Part shown: positions 39,552 to 56,879 of the stretch, one piece after another | Layout: every line of letters begins with the position of its first letter | Numbering within the stretch: position 1 is the first letter of the stretch | NCBI GenBank assembly: GCA_009760855.2 | Contig: WPIO01000018.1 | Location: 6,105,001-6,169,000, forward strand | Direction: 5' to 3' | Source of the DNA: Cristatella mucedo | Lineage: Eukaryota > Bryozoa > Phylactolaemata > Cristatellidae | DNA length: 64,000 bases | Translations under genes and position numbers: made by a program | Notes under the pieces: model-generated | The model's database searches: none | The model's input: only the letters and a program-made list of their open reading frames with translations | Told to the model about the DNA's origin: nothing

Positions 39552-39717
39552 AAATAAATAAATCCTAGCTGACAGCCTCTTTTGTATAGCGACAGAAGAG
39601 CCTATTTTATGGCTATCACCACCGCTTGCAGTGACGATAAAGAATCGCCCACCGCAGGATTCGAACCCACGACCTCGGGACCGAGGTCGTGAAAGCAACC
39701 GCCTTACCTAGTGTGCC
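39552..39717 (-). mobile_element. SINE1 copy
   Basis: Complete on the minus strand with a perfectly palindromic anticodon arm (CACGACCTCGG..CCGAGGTCGTG), B box GGGTTCGAATCC and an ATTTATTT tail. It ends 80 bases beyond the TRIM pseudogene stop. Confidence 0.88.
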
Positions 39718-40814
39718 AGGTAGCTGCCTCCCAGCAGCAGCAGCAGCAGCATCGTCTACTCTCAGCTGCTGCCTCCTGCTGCTGCAGGGTACACGGTCAC
39801 ATTCCTAGTCTGCTTGCTTGCTTCGTCGTACGGCTACGGCCCAGCACGGCTAGCCCGGTCGTCTGTCCTCTGCCCAGTGACAGGTACACAGGCTCCTGCA
39901 GTCCATGGCTGCTGTAGGAGACGACTCGCTGTAGCACCGCCCCAGTCTCTGCACTGAGCGCCTTGACACAGTCCTCGATGTCTCCCCACCCGGCCACAGC
40001 CATGTACACGAGGCAGCCTGCAGCACAGACTATCTCTTCGCTGCTCAGCTCGTGTCTCCACTGTGTCTGTCACCTCGGTGGCTGTAGCTGTCAATCACGC
40101 GCAGTTCTCTGCCGTCGTCCAGCTTCACCCTGCCAGTGCTCGCAGTGACCAGAGCGGCAGCAGCATTGAGAGCCACACTCTTTGTGTTATATTCGCACTT
40201 CCTGCTGTACAGCAGCCGCCCCGTGCTCAGCTGCAGCCCTCGACCAAGCAGCCACAGCTGCTGCTGTTGGCCATCGAGTATGTCTTCGGTGAGAGAAAGC
40301 AGGTCACCAAGTACGGTCAGCTTGCAGTGAGGTGATTGCAGCACAGCGACACGTCTTTCCTCGAGCCACTGCGAGTCCCCTGCAGCAGCAGAGCTGCGTG
40401 CAAGCAGCAGTACGAGCCGTGAGTGACGCAGGCCTACAACAGCAAGTCCGTCAGGCAGAGAACACACTGCAGTGACCAAGTCCGTCGCTCAGTGTCGCAG
40501 GTCTCCAGACGCTTAGCTTACTGCCACTCTCGCTGTATTCCTTCAGGCCGTGTTCCCAGGCAGCCAGCAGCAGATGCCCGTCTGACGTCACAGACAGGTC
40601 AAAGCAACAGACAGGGAGCTGGAAGTTGCTGCAGGCAGGGCCGAAGTTCAGCAGCGCTGGCTGCTCCTCTGCTACAGCGAACGCTGCATCGTGTGACTAC
40701 AGGCAGCAGCAGCAGCAGCAGCAGAGCTGTGCAGACAGTGGCAGAGTTAATAGTGAGAAAAATAGTCAGTTCTTGCACAAATGAAAAAAATATAAATGAA
40801 CGAAAGCACACTTC

Positions 40815-42960
40815 CTATGAATTCTCAATGTTATCAATGGCTAGTCTGAGTGAGCCACTGCAGCTACACTCTGTAAGAACGAGGTTGTTGATCACGTTGC
40901 AGTTGCTTATCGGAAAAAACCATCGGAACAGCAACTCATGGCTGGTTGAAAAAAGTTGCACTGTTTGTGCACACCAGTTCACATACCTGCTTCAATTCAT
41001 CTACGTCTAATTCAATAAGGTAATTTATAATTCCATGCCCTTAATGCAAGATGCTGATCAAGTGGGCAGGTCATTGTATAATTTTAATTTATATCATGCT
41101 TGAAAAATAAAATGGAAGTATTCGGTTTCATCGCTTGAATGCACAGTTTCAAGAAGTTTGGTCTTATTTACAGCCTTTTAATTTCTTCGCCAAACCGAAC
41201 TTACTCCTTCCTGCTGAGCTGAATCACAACAGAATAACAAGGTAAGTGCAGTAGCTTGAGTTATCTTACCAAGTCTTACGTAAGCCACACAGCAAATCGA
41301 TGGCTTTATCACCTCTACCATGCACGGATGCATCATCAAATGCATAGTGGTCTCTGCACACACAACAATGAAGACTTGTATCGACACAGTATCGGGCACA
41401 GACATGCATTGGGCCACTCACTAGCAGTGCAGCGTGCCATTGACCACTTCAGCTGCATGTGTGCTTGCACTTCCTCACCATCAGCCCAGGCCTGTGTGAT
41501 GCTAGCAATACATATACATTCATATAATACATATACATACACATACATTCTCAGATCGTCAACCTGAGCAGGTGCCACAGTCGGAGCTCTGCAACTAATA
41601 GCAATTAACTAAATACTTATAAATATTAGCATAAATGCCAATAGCATCCAAGATATATTCACATCTCTCTAAGCAATTGAATTTTTCTGGCAAGGTAGCA
41701 TCGCGTTTAGCTTCATAACTTCACCGAGAAGCCAAGCAGGACAGCTCGATTCAAGCAGTACAGATGCATTCGGCTACAGCATGCACACACTCGTTGAAAC
41801 ACAAGACTTCAAGCCTCAAGTGTTGTTGGAATGGCAAAAGCCAACATCCAATCACTGACGGTTAAGCCATTGGGGTACAGAGGTTACTCCTTACTGATGA
41901 GTAAAACAAATATATAGATGAAAATAGACATAACACTAATACTTACACTTAACACTAACACTAATACTGACACTAATACTTAACACTTACAAGCTAACGT
42001 TTGCTTAGCACTATGACAGAACTAAATCTCTTGTCCAGCTGCTGTAAAACCACCTCCGACAGCATCAACAACCAAAGGTCACTGCCACACTCAATATCGT
42101 GACTACACAAGCATGCAACAGAAACAATGCAAGACACTAAGGCGAGCACACTAAAGCAAACAAGAACACAGTCAGTGCTACCTATTTGTACAATCCCTGG
42201 CTGTTAACAAACACAGACACATGCAAAAGTCCACATTGCCAAAGTCGTTACTTCATTTTATTCACACTTGCCAAAATCTAGCTTCTACCGTCTGCAGCAG
42301 CACTATCCTGAATCTAGCTATAACAGTCATATGGTGAATCAGAGGTGGTAGGTCAGAGAAGTCTGACTAAAACCTCGATTCTCTCCCCATTTCTTCATTT
42401 ACGAGGTCAGTCTAATGGCCTTTCGTTACTATGTAGAAGCACCTGTAGGCTGAAGCACAGACAAGCGAGGCCCACATCACTCTGGACCGTTGGGCATCGA
42501 CAACTACTATCCTATCTAACAAGTCCTACCAACTTTCATGTCTATTTTTCTTCGCTACTAGATTTATAAATAGGAAGACGTTATTACGGGTGCTTCATCA
42601 AAACTGGTCGATTCGCTTAGCAAAGCCACCATACAGCATAAACACTGAAGCATCAGCTTATACCACTGCCTTATTACATTACTAGTAGAATGCAGAGTAT
42701 GTTAGTTTATAAAAATATCAAGCAGGCGGTGCAGCTTCTTATTTCCTATACAGATCACCGAAACGCCAACAATGTCATTACGTTTGATCCTGGACTTGTG
42801 ATGACGTTTGTGCAAACTGGTCGCAATGCTTTGCACATGGTACTCGGACATGTGCCTTCAGATGCAAAAATGACCGGAATAAATAATTCTCACACGATGA
42901 CAACAAGCAATCGGTTACGAATAAGTTGTTTCGTGTAAATTAACAAAATCATTGGGGCCA
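40815..42960. other. Inside the TRIM pseudogene intron: AT-rich, nothing recognised
   Basis: Includes a short ACTAATACTTACACTTAAC tandem repeat at about 41930–41990. No exon or transposon recognised. Confidence 0.35.
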
Positions 42961-42967
42961 TTAGGGT

Positions 42968-43115
42968 ACTTTGTATAGCATAACTTTCACCCTTAGGGGT
43001 TATCATGCCCACTTACAGTGGGCAATGCTCAATTTTCAGTTGCAGGACTCGAACCCACGATCTGAGTAATAAAGTACGAGCGCCTTCCCTTAGGACAATG
43101 TGCCATAGCAGCTAT
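42968..43115 (-). mobile_element. Degenerate SINE1
   Basis: Plus-strand TTTGTATAGCATAACTTTCA, GGACTCGAACCCACGA and GACAATGTGCCATAGCAGCT match the SINE1 body, B box and 5' end in reverse, with many changes. Confidence 0.6.
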
Positions 43116-43799
43116 AACTCCTGCTTGCAGTAGGCAATACTGGATCGCCTGCCAGCACCTGGTCCCTGGGCTAAGACCAACGGGCAATGGAGGTTGGGCT
43201 GATGAAAAGGCTCTCAGTAGCAGCGACTGAATATATAACGAAATTTAGCGTTTCGAATTAGGGTTGGGGAAATAAGTAACCAGAAAGCGCTGCACTTGCA
43301 AAATTAGCTGAAACTTAACGGCCGTGATTTATTAGCAAGAATCTGCTTGCATTTTGCAAGTGCTATTGTAATAATGTAAATCTGAAACTATACAAAGTGA
43401 CAAAAAGCATACTTCGAAGCACACTCAATGCCTAAGCTGCTTTTGGTTGGGCAGCATAGAGCCACTAAAGCATATTTTGAAACATCATCCAAGCAGATCA
43501 TGGCATTTCTATCAGAACGACATTCAATTAATAATAAATACAATTCGATGATATTTGAATGGATAAATGCATATTATCCGTCGCTACATATATACTCTAA
43601 CAGATTACGTACGTACTTTTCTCAGATCATGCTTGAATTTATTGCAGTACCAGTTCCCAGATATTGAGCAGTCAGTTAAAGACGAGTAGTAAAGTGTCCG
43701 TCCAGTCACAGTATAAGTGCAGAATAGAAAGCTTCATGTTCAAAAGTCTGCGGCTATTTGGAATCAGCTGCTTAATTTCACTAAAAATTACACTTACTG

Positions 43800-43925
43800 T
43801 GTACAACGCCTTAAGATAACGTAATCTCTATTCAAGAGCATCACCTGAACTATGCGGTAGAGGTCGAGTCCAGTCCACGACCCTTGTGGTTGATCGGCAT
43901 CGCCAGTGATTCGTCAAGCGTCGGC
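43800..43925 (-). mobile_element. Degenerate SINE2
   Basis: GTACAACGCCTTAAGATAAC, GTAATCTCTATTCAAGAGCA and GTCGAGTCC match the SINE2 tail and T-arm in reverse. Confidence 0.5.
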
Positions 43926-44967
43926 TGAGACTAGCACAAATACTAGCGTTCGTTGTGGCTTCGGCCTAGTTCCGTAAGGATGTGGACGCCCCTACATCCT
44001 GTTTGTGACATCCGGTGTCGAAAGCGTAGGATAATTGCTATGGCCCCTCAGCAGCCGTTTTATGCTAATCTCATCGTTTACGACTTTATTTTGATGAACC
44101 TTGTACCTGAAAGAAGGATTTCTTTGTTTTAGTGATTGAGTTAGGTACAAACCGGTATATAAAGTCATTAAATCATTGAGTTGTTGACGCTTTGCCAAAC
44201 TATGGGATTCGGATAAAGTCCTAGATGAACTTCTTCAAAATTTTCATAATATGCTACGGCAAAATTTGGAAATTTATTACGGGCATGCCTTTCCCTTAAG
44301 CGAATTAGAAACACATGCTCAGGTGACGTATGTCACGGCATATCCAGAGGTAGAGGTTCGTCACGACTGACGCGAAAGCTTGAAATATCTAATATACCGA
44401 CAAGCTAATGGCTGCCCAGCAGTCTGCTTTTAGACAGGAACTTGATTGAACTCATGTCAGAAGCAGGCTTGTACTGACTTTTGTTAACCGTGAAAATATC
44501 AAGAATGACAATGTGACCAATCTAGCACAGCTGCAGGCCACAGTTGAAGCTTCGTGTGCGTGTGTTGAAATCGCTTAGCCCGATACACAGCATGTGAAGA
44601 AAGATTGTATGATTTTAAAAAAGAGCATAGAAATGGCTGCTGACACCGTTCGAGTGTCTTGTACTTTGGCCTAAACTGACGATGCAAATAACGATCGGCA
44701 TAGTCGGTTATAGCTACAATAGGGCCTGCTGTAACTTGTGCCGATACTGCTATGAAGTGACCTGCTGACTGAGGTTATGGAGTGCTGCTCTGACACTGGA
44801 CAGGCTGCTCTCCTTTACAGCTGATGGATGCTGTATGTACAACCAGTCACTAGACTGTTGCCACCTCTTCGAAACGAGAGCTGTTTTTAGCTCATACCTC
44901 GTTGCATTGGTGCTGCACCTACAAGTCGTTAGCAGGACGACACCAAGGCTTGGGGCTTCACTGGTAT

Positions 44968-45000
44968 CTGTGCTAGTCTCAGCACCTGAGACTAGCACAG
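44968..45000. repeat. Perfect 15-bp inverted repeat, 3-base loop
   Basis: CTGTGCTAGTCTCAG, loop CAC, then its exact reverse complement. No flanking transposon recognised. Confidence 0.9.
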
Positions 45001-45051
45001 TTACGAGCACCGTGCTTGCGAACCTAGTTAAATTCAGACGTGAAGAAAATG

Positions 45052-45195
45052 CTGGCTGACTTACCAGCCCCTTTTGCATAGCAACAAAAGAGCTTTTACG
45101 GCTATCACCGCCGCTTGCAGCAGCGATAAAGGATCACCTATCACAGGATTAAACTCATGACTTGGGAGCCGAGGTCGTGAAAGGCAACGGCACAG
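45052..45195 (-). mobile_element. SINE1 copy, diverged, 5' truncated
   Basis: Body (GAGCTTTTACGGCTATCACC, GCTTGCAGCAGCGATAAAGG) and anticodon arm are clear; the B box is mutated (TAAACTCATGA in reverse). Confidence 0.7.
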
Positions 45196-47139
45196 TAGTG
45201 ATGACCTTGCATAGTTCGCGAGCTATCTACAAGAGATCATGTTTCTGACTCCATTCACTGCACTGATGAGATGCAGTATTTAATCTGGCTATTTTTGTCT
45301 GAGCTAAACTTAAGTGCCACACTACTGCAGAGGCAGACAAAATCAAAAAATTTTTTTTTGGCTGAAGCCATGGTAGAGACAAGATGGCTGTTTCAGTACA
45401 GGCAGGTAATATAGGCGCTGCAAGTATTCACCAATGGCACATTGACCTATGATTTTTGAGCCCGTGATTTCTGAATGAAAGGTAAATTACTCAAGCTCAA
45501 TAGCGCCTTCCTTCCATCTGAACGATCCTCCAATTTAGAAATTGCTCGCAGCTGTATACCAACCCACCAGCATCCACTAATTTAATCTTGGCACAGCACA
45601 AAGTGAGCTTTATTAATGCACAGGCAATAAGAAACTCGATCCCTATCCTGTCTGCGTTAAGCTTGCCTACACACCGAAATGAAACTATGCAGAATTGAAG
45701 GCAGTAAGGATGCAGTATGCCCTGAAAAGGGTAACAAAGGGAATGGCAGCAGTGCAACAAATTATGCTCGGGCATAGCATGCGACAAATCCTGACCGAGC
45801 AGCTTAAAAACTTATCGCTCGGCATTATTAAGTGATCGGTTGGCAAGTTGCACCCAGAAAATGCCAACTCACCTGTAACGTCATCACCTCTAGCACCATC
45901 CTTAATGGCGATGACTCAAGCAAGGATTCGGCCAAAAGGCAGTCTGAAAGAAACAGAACCTCAAGGACTGCTACTGTGGCACGATAGAATGTCACCGCAT
46001 TGAACCAGGCTACACACAGCCTGCAGAGCTTTGCAGGCAGCTACCTGTAGCCAGTTTCGGAGTTCCGATCCACGAGGCAACTATTTCGTTTAAGTCATCG
46101 GGCAGAGAGCCACTTAGTCCCACAAGCTTGGCAGCATCCGGTATCACTCTGAATCCATCAAGCTGCTCGGCAAGCACTTCGAGGCGTGACATCAAGGTCC
46201 CCTGCTGGTCCAACAAATCTGAGTCAGCAGCCGAGTCGGAGAGGCTGCTGGCATATTCTGAAGCGTGCAGCAGTGACTGGTGGAGCTGCTCGGCCAGGCT
46301 CTGCAGGGCGCGCTGCCCTCGAGCTGGTCATAGCAGTCCTAGAGCTTGCTCTCAGAAGCATCAGAGCTATTGCTCAAAGCATCCACCGAATACTTCTTTC
46401 TGGTCCTCAGCTCGTCCAGATGAATGGCACGAGCCGATCGGATGTCCCTGACCAGATTTCCGGTCTTCTGTAGCAGCTCATAGTTGCCAAGCAAACGCTC
46501 ACGCAGATGCTGTATTCTATCTCTTGCATCCTGCAAGAGAATTTCGGCTTTTGGTCCGTTCAGCAGCTGCAGTGCCGAGTGTCCTGAGACCTCGCACTGC
46601 CTGACACTGTCGGTGCACTTGGCTTTCTTGCAGTCGATGCACAGCAGATCCAGCGGCTTCGAGTGCTGAGTGCACTGCTGCTGCACCGTGGCTGGCAGCA
46701 ATTCGTTCCAGCTAGCGATTTGTTCCAGCCGAATGGTCGCATGACTCCTGTTGTATCGGTTATGGCCAGGTATGCAGGCCGCACACAAGGATCTCTGGCA
46801 CTGCGTGCACCAGACGTCGGCCATCTCGTCCGGGCTGCTGTCCTCTCTGCAGACACTGCACTTGTCAGCATCTCGCAGGACCGTGAAACGTCTCACCAAC
46901 TCGGCAATAAAGCGGTTGTGATACTTTTCTGAATTGATGTCGGTGAGTACGTCACAAGCAGGGCATCGCATGCTGTTCGAGCCATCTGCTGCGGCAGCAC
47001 GATCCGCACAGCTACTGCAGCAGCTGTGCAGGCAGGGCAGCAGCAGTGGCTGCTCAGCAATTTGTTTGCAGACGATGCAAGATAACAGGTCTTTGTTTAT
47101 CGATGCCAGTCGGGGAGCTGGAAGCTCTTGTGCCATGGC

Positions 47140-48215
47140 TAGCCTAAGGAAAGTACGAAAAAAACCTGGCTGACAGATTAGCAACAGGAAATTTGGGCAG
47201 AATCGGCAGATTTTAACAAAAAGGAATGATGAAACGTGACCCATTGAAGAGCAGACCCATAACATAATTAGCAGCTAATGCCAGCCAGGCAGAACGTTTT
47301 TGATATGGCACTTTTTTTGAGGGATGCCTCTTGAGTTTTGTTACCCGGATTTCTGTGGCGGCTGGACTAACAGAATCTGGGCTTTGTCTCGACATCTGCA
47401 TAACTTTAAAGCTTATAACTAATTTCGCAGAAGTTGTGCAGTAAATTACGTACATCAACCCCGGACTACCCTACTTGACTTGAGAGCAAGTTCGGAGCTC
47501 GGAGCTGGTATTGTAATGGAGAGGTATGCGTGTGAATGGTAGGTTAGGGCAAAGGCAATTAAAATGACAAAGATTTTGCAAACTGCAAGATGACTTCACG
47601 AATACGTACCCATATCTAGTAGGATGATGACTGGTGCATGGAGCAAGCCAAACATAGAATAACCAAAATATAGTAGCTGAATAATAACATTTAATTCAAC
47701 GTCTGTAGGAAAACAGCAATAGTAGATCGGCATGAAGGCATGCAATGCCGGGCATAGGGTCGGGTTCGGCCGGCCACCCTGTACCAGCCTTAAAAGTGCT
47801 TAAGGGCGTCTGTTCAATAAAGGTCTAGCAGACTAGCATGCGCAGGGTCTACCAATTAATAAAATACTTCATGAAATGACCCTCAACTTACCTCGTTTCA
47901 TGCTATATGAATAATAATTCAACACAAAGGAGCACCCGCCAGAAGTCAAGAGTAACGTCCGATTGTAAACCAACTAGGGAGGCCGGAAGATCTCGCTAAC
48001 GTATCACGGTAGCAACAGCATTTCCTGAGATAATTCAACCGGTTTTAATAAAATATGGATAATTTTTAAATATTTTCCATACGTTCAAACCCCATTGACG
48101 AGCTCCTCGTCAACAGGATCCAGGGGCAGCAGCCAGGCATCTGTTGGCCGGCCGGTGTTGTCGCTCGCGCAAGTAGCCTGGTTAACCACAAGTGATTCAA
48201 CCGAACTATTTTCAA
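47140..48215. other. Upstream of the TRIM pseudogene; nothing recognised
   Basis: Presumably holds its former promoter. No clear promoter elements or repeats. Confidence 0.3.
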
Positions 48216-48221
48216 CTGGAT

Positions 48222-48584
48222 TGTAGCAGAGTTGTTGGTGCTGATTCGGCGATTACAGTAGTTAATTGAAAGATCCTGGCTGTTCTATGTGAGACGCAGC
48301 GCTGCCGCGAAGCCATTCGCCAGTCAATGGTCGAGAAGATTACGAAAGTTTATTACCTCAACCCGACAAACATAACGTGGACCGTATCCAAATACAGACT
48401 AAGAACAAGTAACAAACGGGTCCATTATATAGTAGTCCTAAATGAATGCTATTGGCTGAGCAAGCCATCATGCATATTAATCTAGCTTTTCTTCCTGATC
48501 ATGCTCTGATCAGTCCCGATCAGCAGTAGCCGGTGTGGCCTTGGCAGGGGTCTATTGGCCTAGGTACAGCCAATCAGCTCTACA
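48222..48584 (-). repeat. LTR-like sequence (possible solo LTR)
   Basis: TGTA..TACA termini over 363 bp. On the minus strand it has a TATA-like ACTATATAATGG and, about 85 bases later, AATAAA, an arrangement typical of LTRs. No target duplication or partner LTR was found. Confidence 0.35.
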
Positions 48585-49076
48585 GCTCCCAAGTCGACAG
48601 CTCCCAAGAATAGCCGGTCTCCAGAGTCAGTGATGCGCTGCAGGTCAAGGTGAAATCGTCCGGCGCAATGGCTGGGAAGCGGATTCAGCCAATATTCTAT
48701 GCCTTCTGCTCATAGATGTAGTTTGGGCCGAGACCATTTTGTATCCTTTCGACGGACTAGAATGAGCCGGAACTGTTTCTCAAGGGTAGTTTCCCAATTC
48801 GCGCGACCAGAGGCAAAAGGGATGCTGCTGGGATTCTCAACAGTCGCCTGCTTCGCGGGGCTGCCGTGGGCGCCCCGCAAGGTTGCCTGCTCGTACGTCG
48901 GTCTTTATCCGTGGCCATAGCAACCGGTGGGGCGGTCGCCCAGCTCCGCTTCAGCTTAAGTATGCGCCCAAGTAGGTTCATTAGCCAGCCCTGCTGATTC
49001 CGGATACGTTCCGGTGGAGGTCACCCAGTTGAGCCGATCCGTACCCTATTGTATGACAGTGGCTCCGGCGGGCCTT

Positions 49077-49427
49077 TGTAGTGGGAGTCTCGCAGAGAAA
49101 CAGGGGACGCACGTTCGCTAAACGAGACTCTCCTTTATTACTCTCAACGGGCACATATATGCTAACCCAATCAATCACAGCAGACAGCAAATCAAATAAT
49201 CTGCATTAGTGGCCTGACGCAGCGCCGCTTTGACGGCTTAACTAGTGGCCACAGGTGAGGGATGTACATTAGTGTCAGGCGCTTCACTAATTACAACAGC
49301 AGAAGCCTCGGACTCGTACAACTATCCCGGACCGAGATAGTAGGCCAGCGGCTTGGCTGGGGACTATTCGGCGTAAGTTCTCAGCGAGTTTTAACGCATC
49401 TCTCATCGGGCTTGCAACCCCGTTACA
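49077..49427 (-). repeat. LTR-like sequence, Ty3-like ends
   Basis: On the minus strand it starts TGTAACGGGG, has AATAAAGGAGAG near the 3' end and finishes CCCACTACA, giving TGTA..TACA termini over 351 bp. It does not match 48222–48584. No target duplication, so it may be the 5' LTR of a truncated element extending left. Confidence 0.4.
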
Positions 49428-49579
49428 CAGCTACTGTCACCTGCGACGTATCTGTGTTGGTATATTTCAAAAATATATCACGCTGGCAGCGTGTTGAATG
49501 ATGCCAAGTCATTGCAGGTGGTGGCATAAGCTGAATGTGAGTTCCCGTTTTCGGGGCAGACCCGACCAGCAAAGATTTC

Positions 49580-50355
49580 AGTTTATTTGTCTTGACTTCT
49601 GTAACTCACTGCTCGCTGGCCTACCGGCCTGTGCAATCAGGCGCTTACAGTTCGTGCAAAACTCTGCAGCTAGGCTTGTCTGCCGTTAGCGTCAGTTGCC
49701 ACATCTCACCACTTCTCGCCGATCTGCACTGGCCCCTCCAGTCAAGCAACGGATTGACTTCAAGGTTTTGTCGCTCACTTTTAGGTCTCTTCATTCTATG
49801 GCTCCAGCCTACCTATCAGATCTACCCCCACCAGGCCAAGCATCGTACCAACCGCTTTTCGGAATCTAACTGTTTACCTAGACCTTACCCCTCCAGGCTA
49901 AGCATCTTTCCACACTCTCTTTTTGGAATCTAATTGTTTACCTAAACCTCGAACAAACCTCAAATCCTTTGGAGACCGTGCATTTAGTTCGTATGCTCCC
50001 AATGCCTGAAGCTCACTTCCGACTTTCGCCACGATATCCCTGACTTCACCACATTTAAAAAGAACTTTAAAACAGACCTATTCATGACAGCATATAGTGG
50101 GTCCCTGCGATTCATCCTGTGTGCTTATGTGTGCTGACTGTGCATGCTGCCACTACAGACACTCGCATTCTGACCCTGTGCATGTCACCCCTAGCTATGT
50201 CATTCGTGTTGTTTATCAAGCCTGATGCCACTCACCATTCAACCGTGTTTCCTTTACGGAAAATGTAAAGCGCCAAGAAAGAGATTAAGTTCTCTGATGG
50301 CGCTGTATCAAGTGCATTATTATTACTATTATTATTATAATCATATTATTATTCC
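49580..50355 (+). mobile_element. LINE-A copy, 3' part
   Basis: RT C-terminus (CLDFCNSLLAGLPACAIRRL, VQNSAARLVCR) with frameshifts and a duplicated stretch around 49850–49960, then 3' UTR, hairpin tail and (ATT)n to 50355. Confidence 0.85.
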
Positions 50356-50389
50356 AATAGGACCTGAACCATTACTATGCAGTGCCAGT

Positions 50390-50745
50390 AACAGTGCAGC
50401 AAATGTAAAGCACCTAGACAGAGATTGAGTTCTCATATTAGCTTCCAGATAGCATCCCTTTAGTGAATAGTTTCTTACTCTCTAAAAATGGCAGACAAGA
50501 CTTTTCTGGAGGGACAAGAGATTAACAGTCATAGTAACGATACATTTGTATAGCGCTCCCAGCTAACTTAATCTCTTTCTAGGCTATTTTAAAGGCTAAA
50601 AGGAAGCACTACCCTAAGATTAGCTGTAACACGCACAGCATTACCACGCTTCAGCACGCAAAGGACAAATCACAAGGACCCACTAAATGCTGTGAGCAAT
50701 TGGTGCGTTTTTAGATTGTTTTTTAATTTATTAGTCAGCATTGAC
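50390..50745 (-). mobile_element. LINE-A tail fragments
   Basis: A plus-strand tail scrap at 50397–50440 and a diverged minus-strand tail and 3' UTR at 50525–50740 (TGTATAGCGCTCCCAGCTAA). Confidence 0.6.
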
Positions 50746-51239
50746 TGGACCAGCAGCCTGAGAGAGTTCAGGCTGTGGATGGAAAGTTCACTGGAAAGAA
50801 CAACTGAGTCTGCCACCACTGCAGAATCCAAGCCAAGCAATACTGCAGAGCTTGTTGTTACGTTAAGGAACGCTTGCCTCAGCTACTAGCTTCTAGCTGA
50901 AGCTGTCTTAGAAAGCAGAGATAATCTAAGAACAAATGCTACGATTGTACCAAAGGTATTGATCGAGTTAGTTCCGAGATTGAACGATGACTGACCTCAC
51001 TGTAACAATGATTACATTGGCTGGACGACCGCCGAGGAAACTTGCACAGGGCACACTCAATTAATTCGGCTCCTCACAGGAATATGCTACAGCAAGCAAG
51101 CTGAAACTGAAGACGGACACCGAGCTAGATGTGCAATCAAGACAAGTGAGCCTGAATGGCTGTCACCTAACGTATGTGACACCTCTACACTTTGGGCATT
51201 CTATCGAAGCTAGAGTACCATCAGCCGTCAAGGTTGTGG

Positions 51240-51477
51240 CAGCCTCGCACTATTCCACGAGCTGATCACCGGGGTCCCGTTGGCCGCCGTCAAGGCCAAT
51301 GGGAGCGCCCTCAGCTGCGGCCTCCGAGAGGTGGCCGTGCGTGGGCAATAGCCAGGTCAGCTACTGCAGCTCGTCGATGCACCCAATGCCCTCTATCCAC
51401 GAGGCGGCTGCCACTGCTGAAGCAGCAGCAGCAGTGGCGCTACGTCACCAGAGTAGGGCAGAGCCGTGCAGAGCAGG
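51240..51477. other. GC-rich coding-like tract next to TRIM exon 2
   Basis: Both strands are open with GC-rich third positions; minus: AAASWIEGIGCIDELQ; plus: ELITGVPLAAVKANGSALSC. It may be the remains of the TRIM C-terminal propeller. The strand cannot be settled by eye. Confidence 0.25.
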
Positions 51478-56817
<5,340 letters not shown>

Positions 56818-56879
56818 GGCACCTGCAATCAGCCAGCTCTCGAGTGTGTCCAGCACAAGCACATCTGTGGCAGCCGAGG

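Larger units (their letters stand above)
39797..47136 (-). pseudogene. TRIM family gene, broken by a stop and frameshifts
   Basis: Exon 1 (47136–46045) starts at the ATG for MAQELPAPR. It has a C3HC4 RING (CIVCKQIAEQ, CLHSCC, CPAC), a B-box 1 (CSVC, WCTQCQRSLCAACIPGH), a B-box 2 (CTQHSKPLDLLCIDC) and a coiled coil. An in-frame TAG at 46341–46339 ends the frame at residue 265, and about 20 bases later the homologous sequence resumes in another frame (RALQSLAEQLHQSLLHASEY to ASWIGTPKLAT). A donor at 46044 is in phase with exon 2 (40685–39797), which encodes beta-propeller-like blades (FDLSVTSDGHLLLAAW, CSLPDGLAVVGLRHSRLVLL, CLVYMAVAGWGD) spread over all three frames, so at least two more frameshifts. 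Its closest relative in the window is the gene at 51478–56817. A truncated RING/B-box product is possible, but four lesions argue for decay. Confidence 0.72.

Noticed and set aside
40040-40075. A tiny intron of about 30 bases to repair the TRIM propeller frame
   Set aside because: The available GT..AG pairs give the wrong phase or a stop codon, so a frameshift is the simpler reading.
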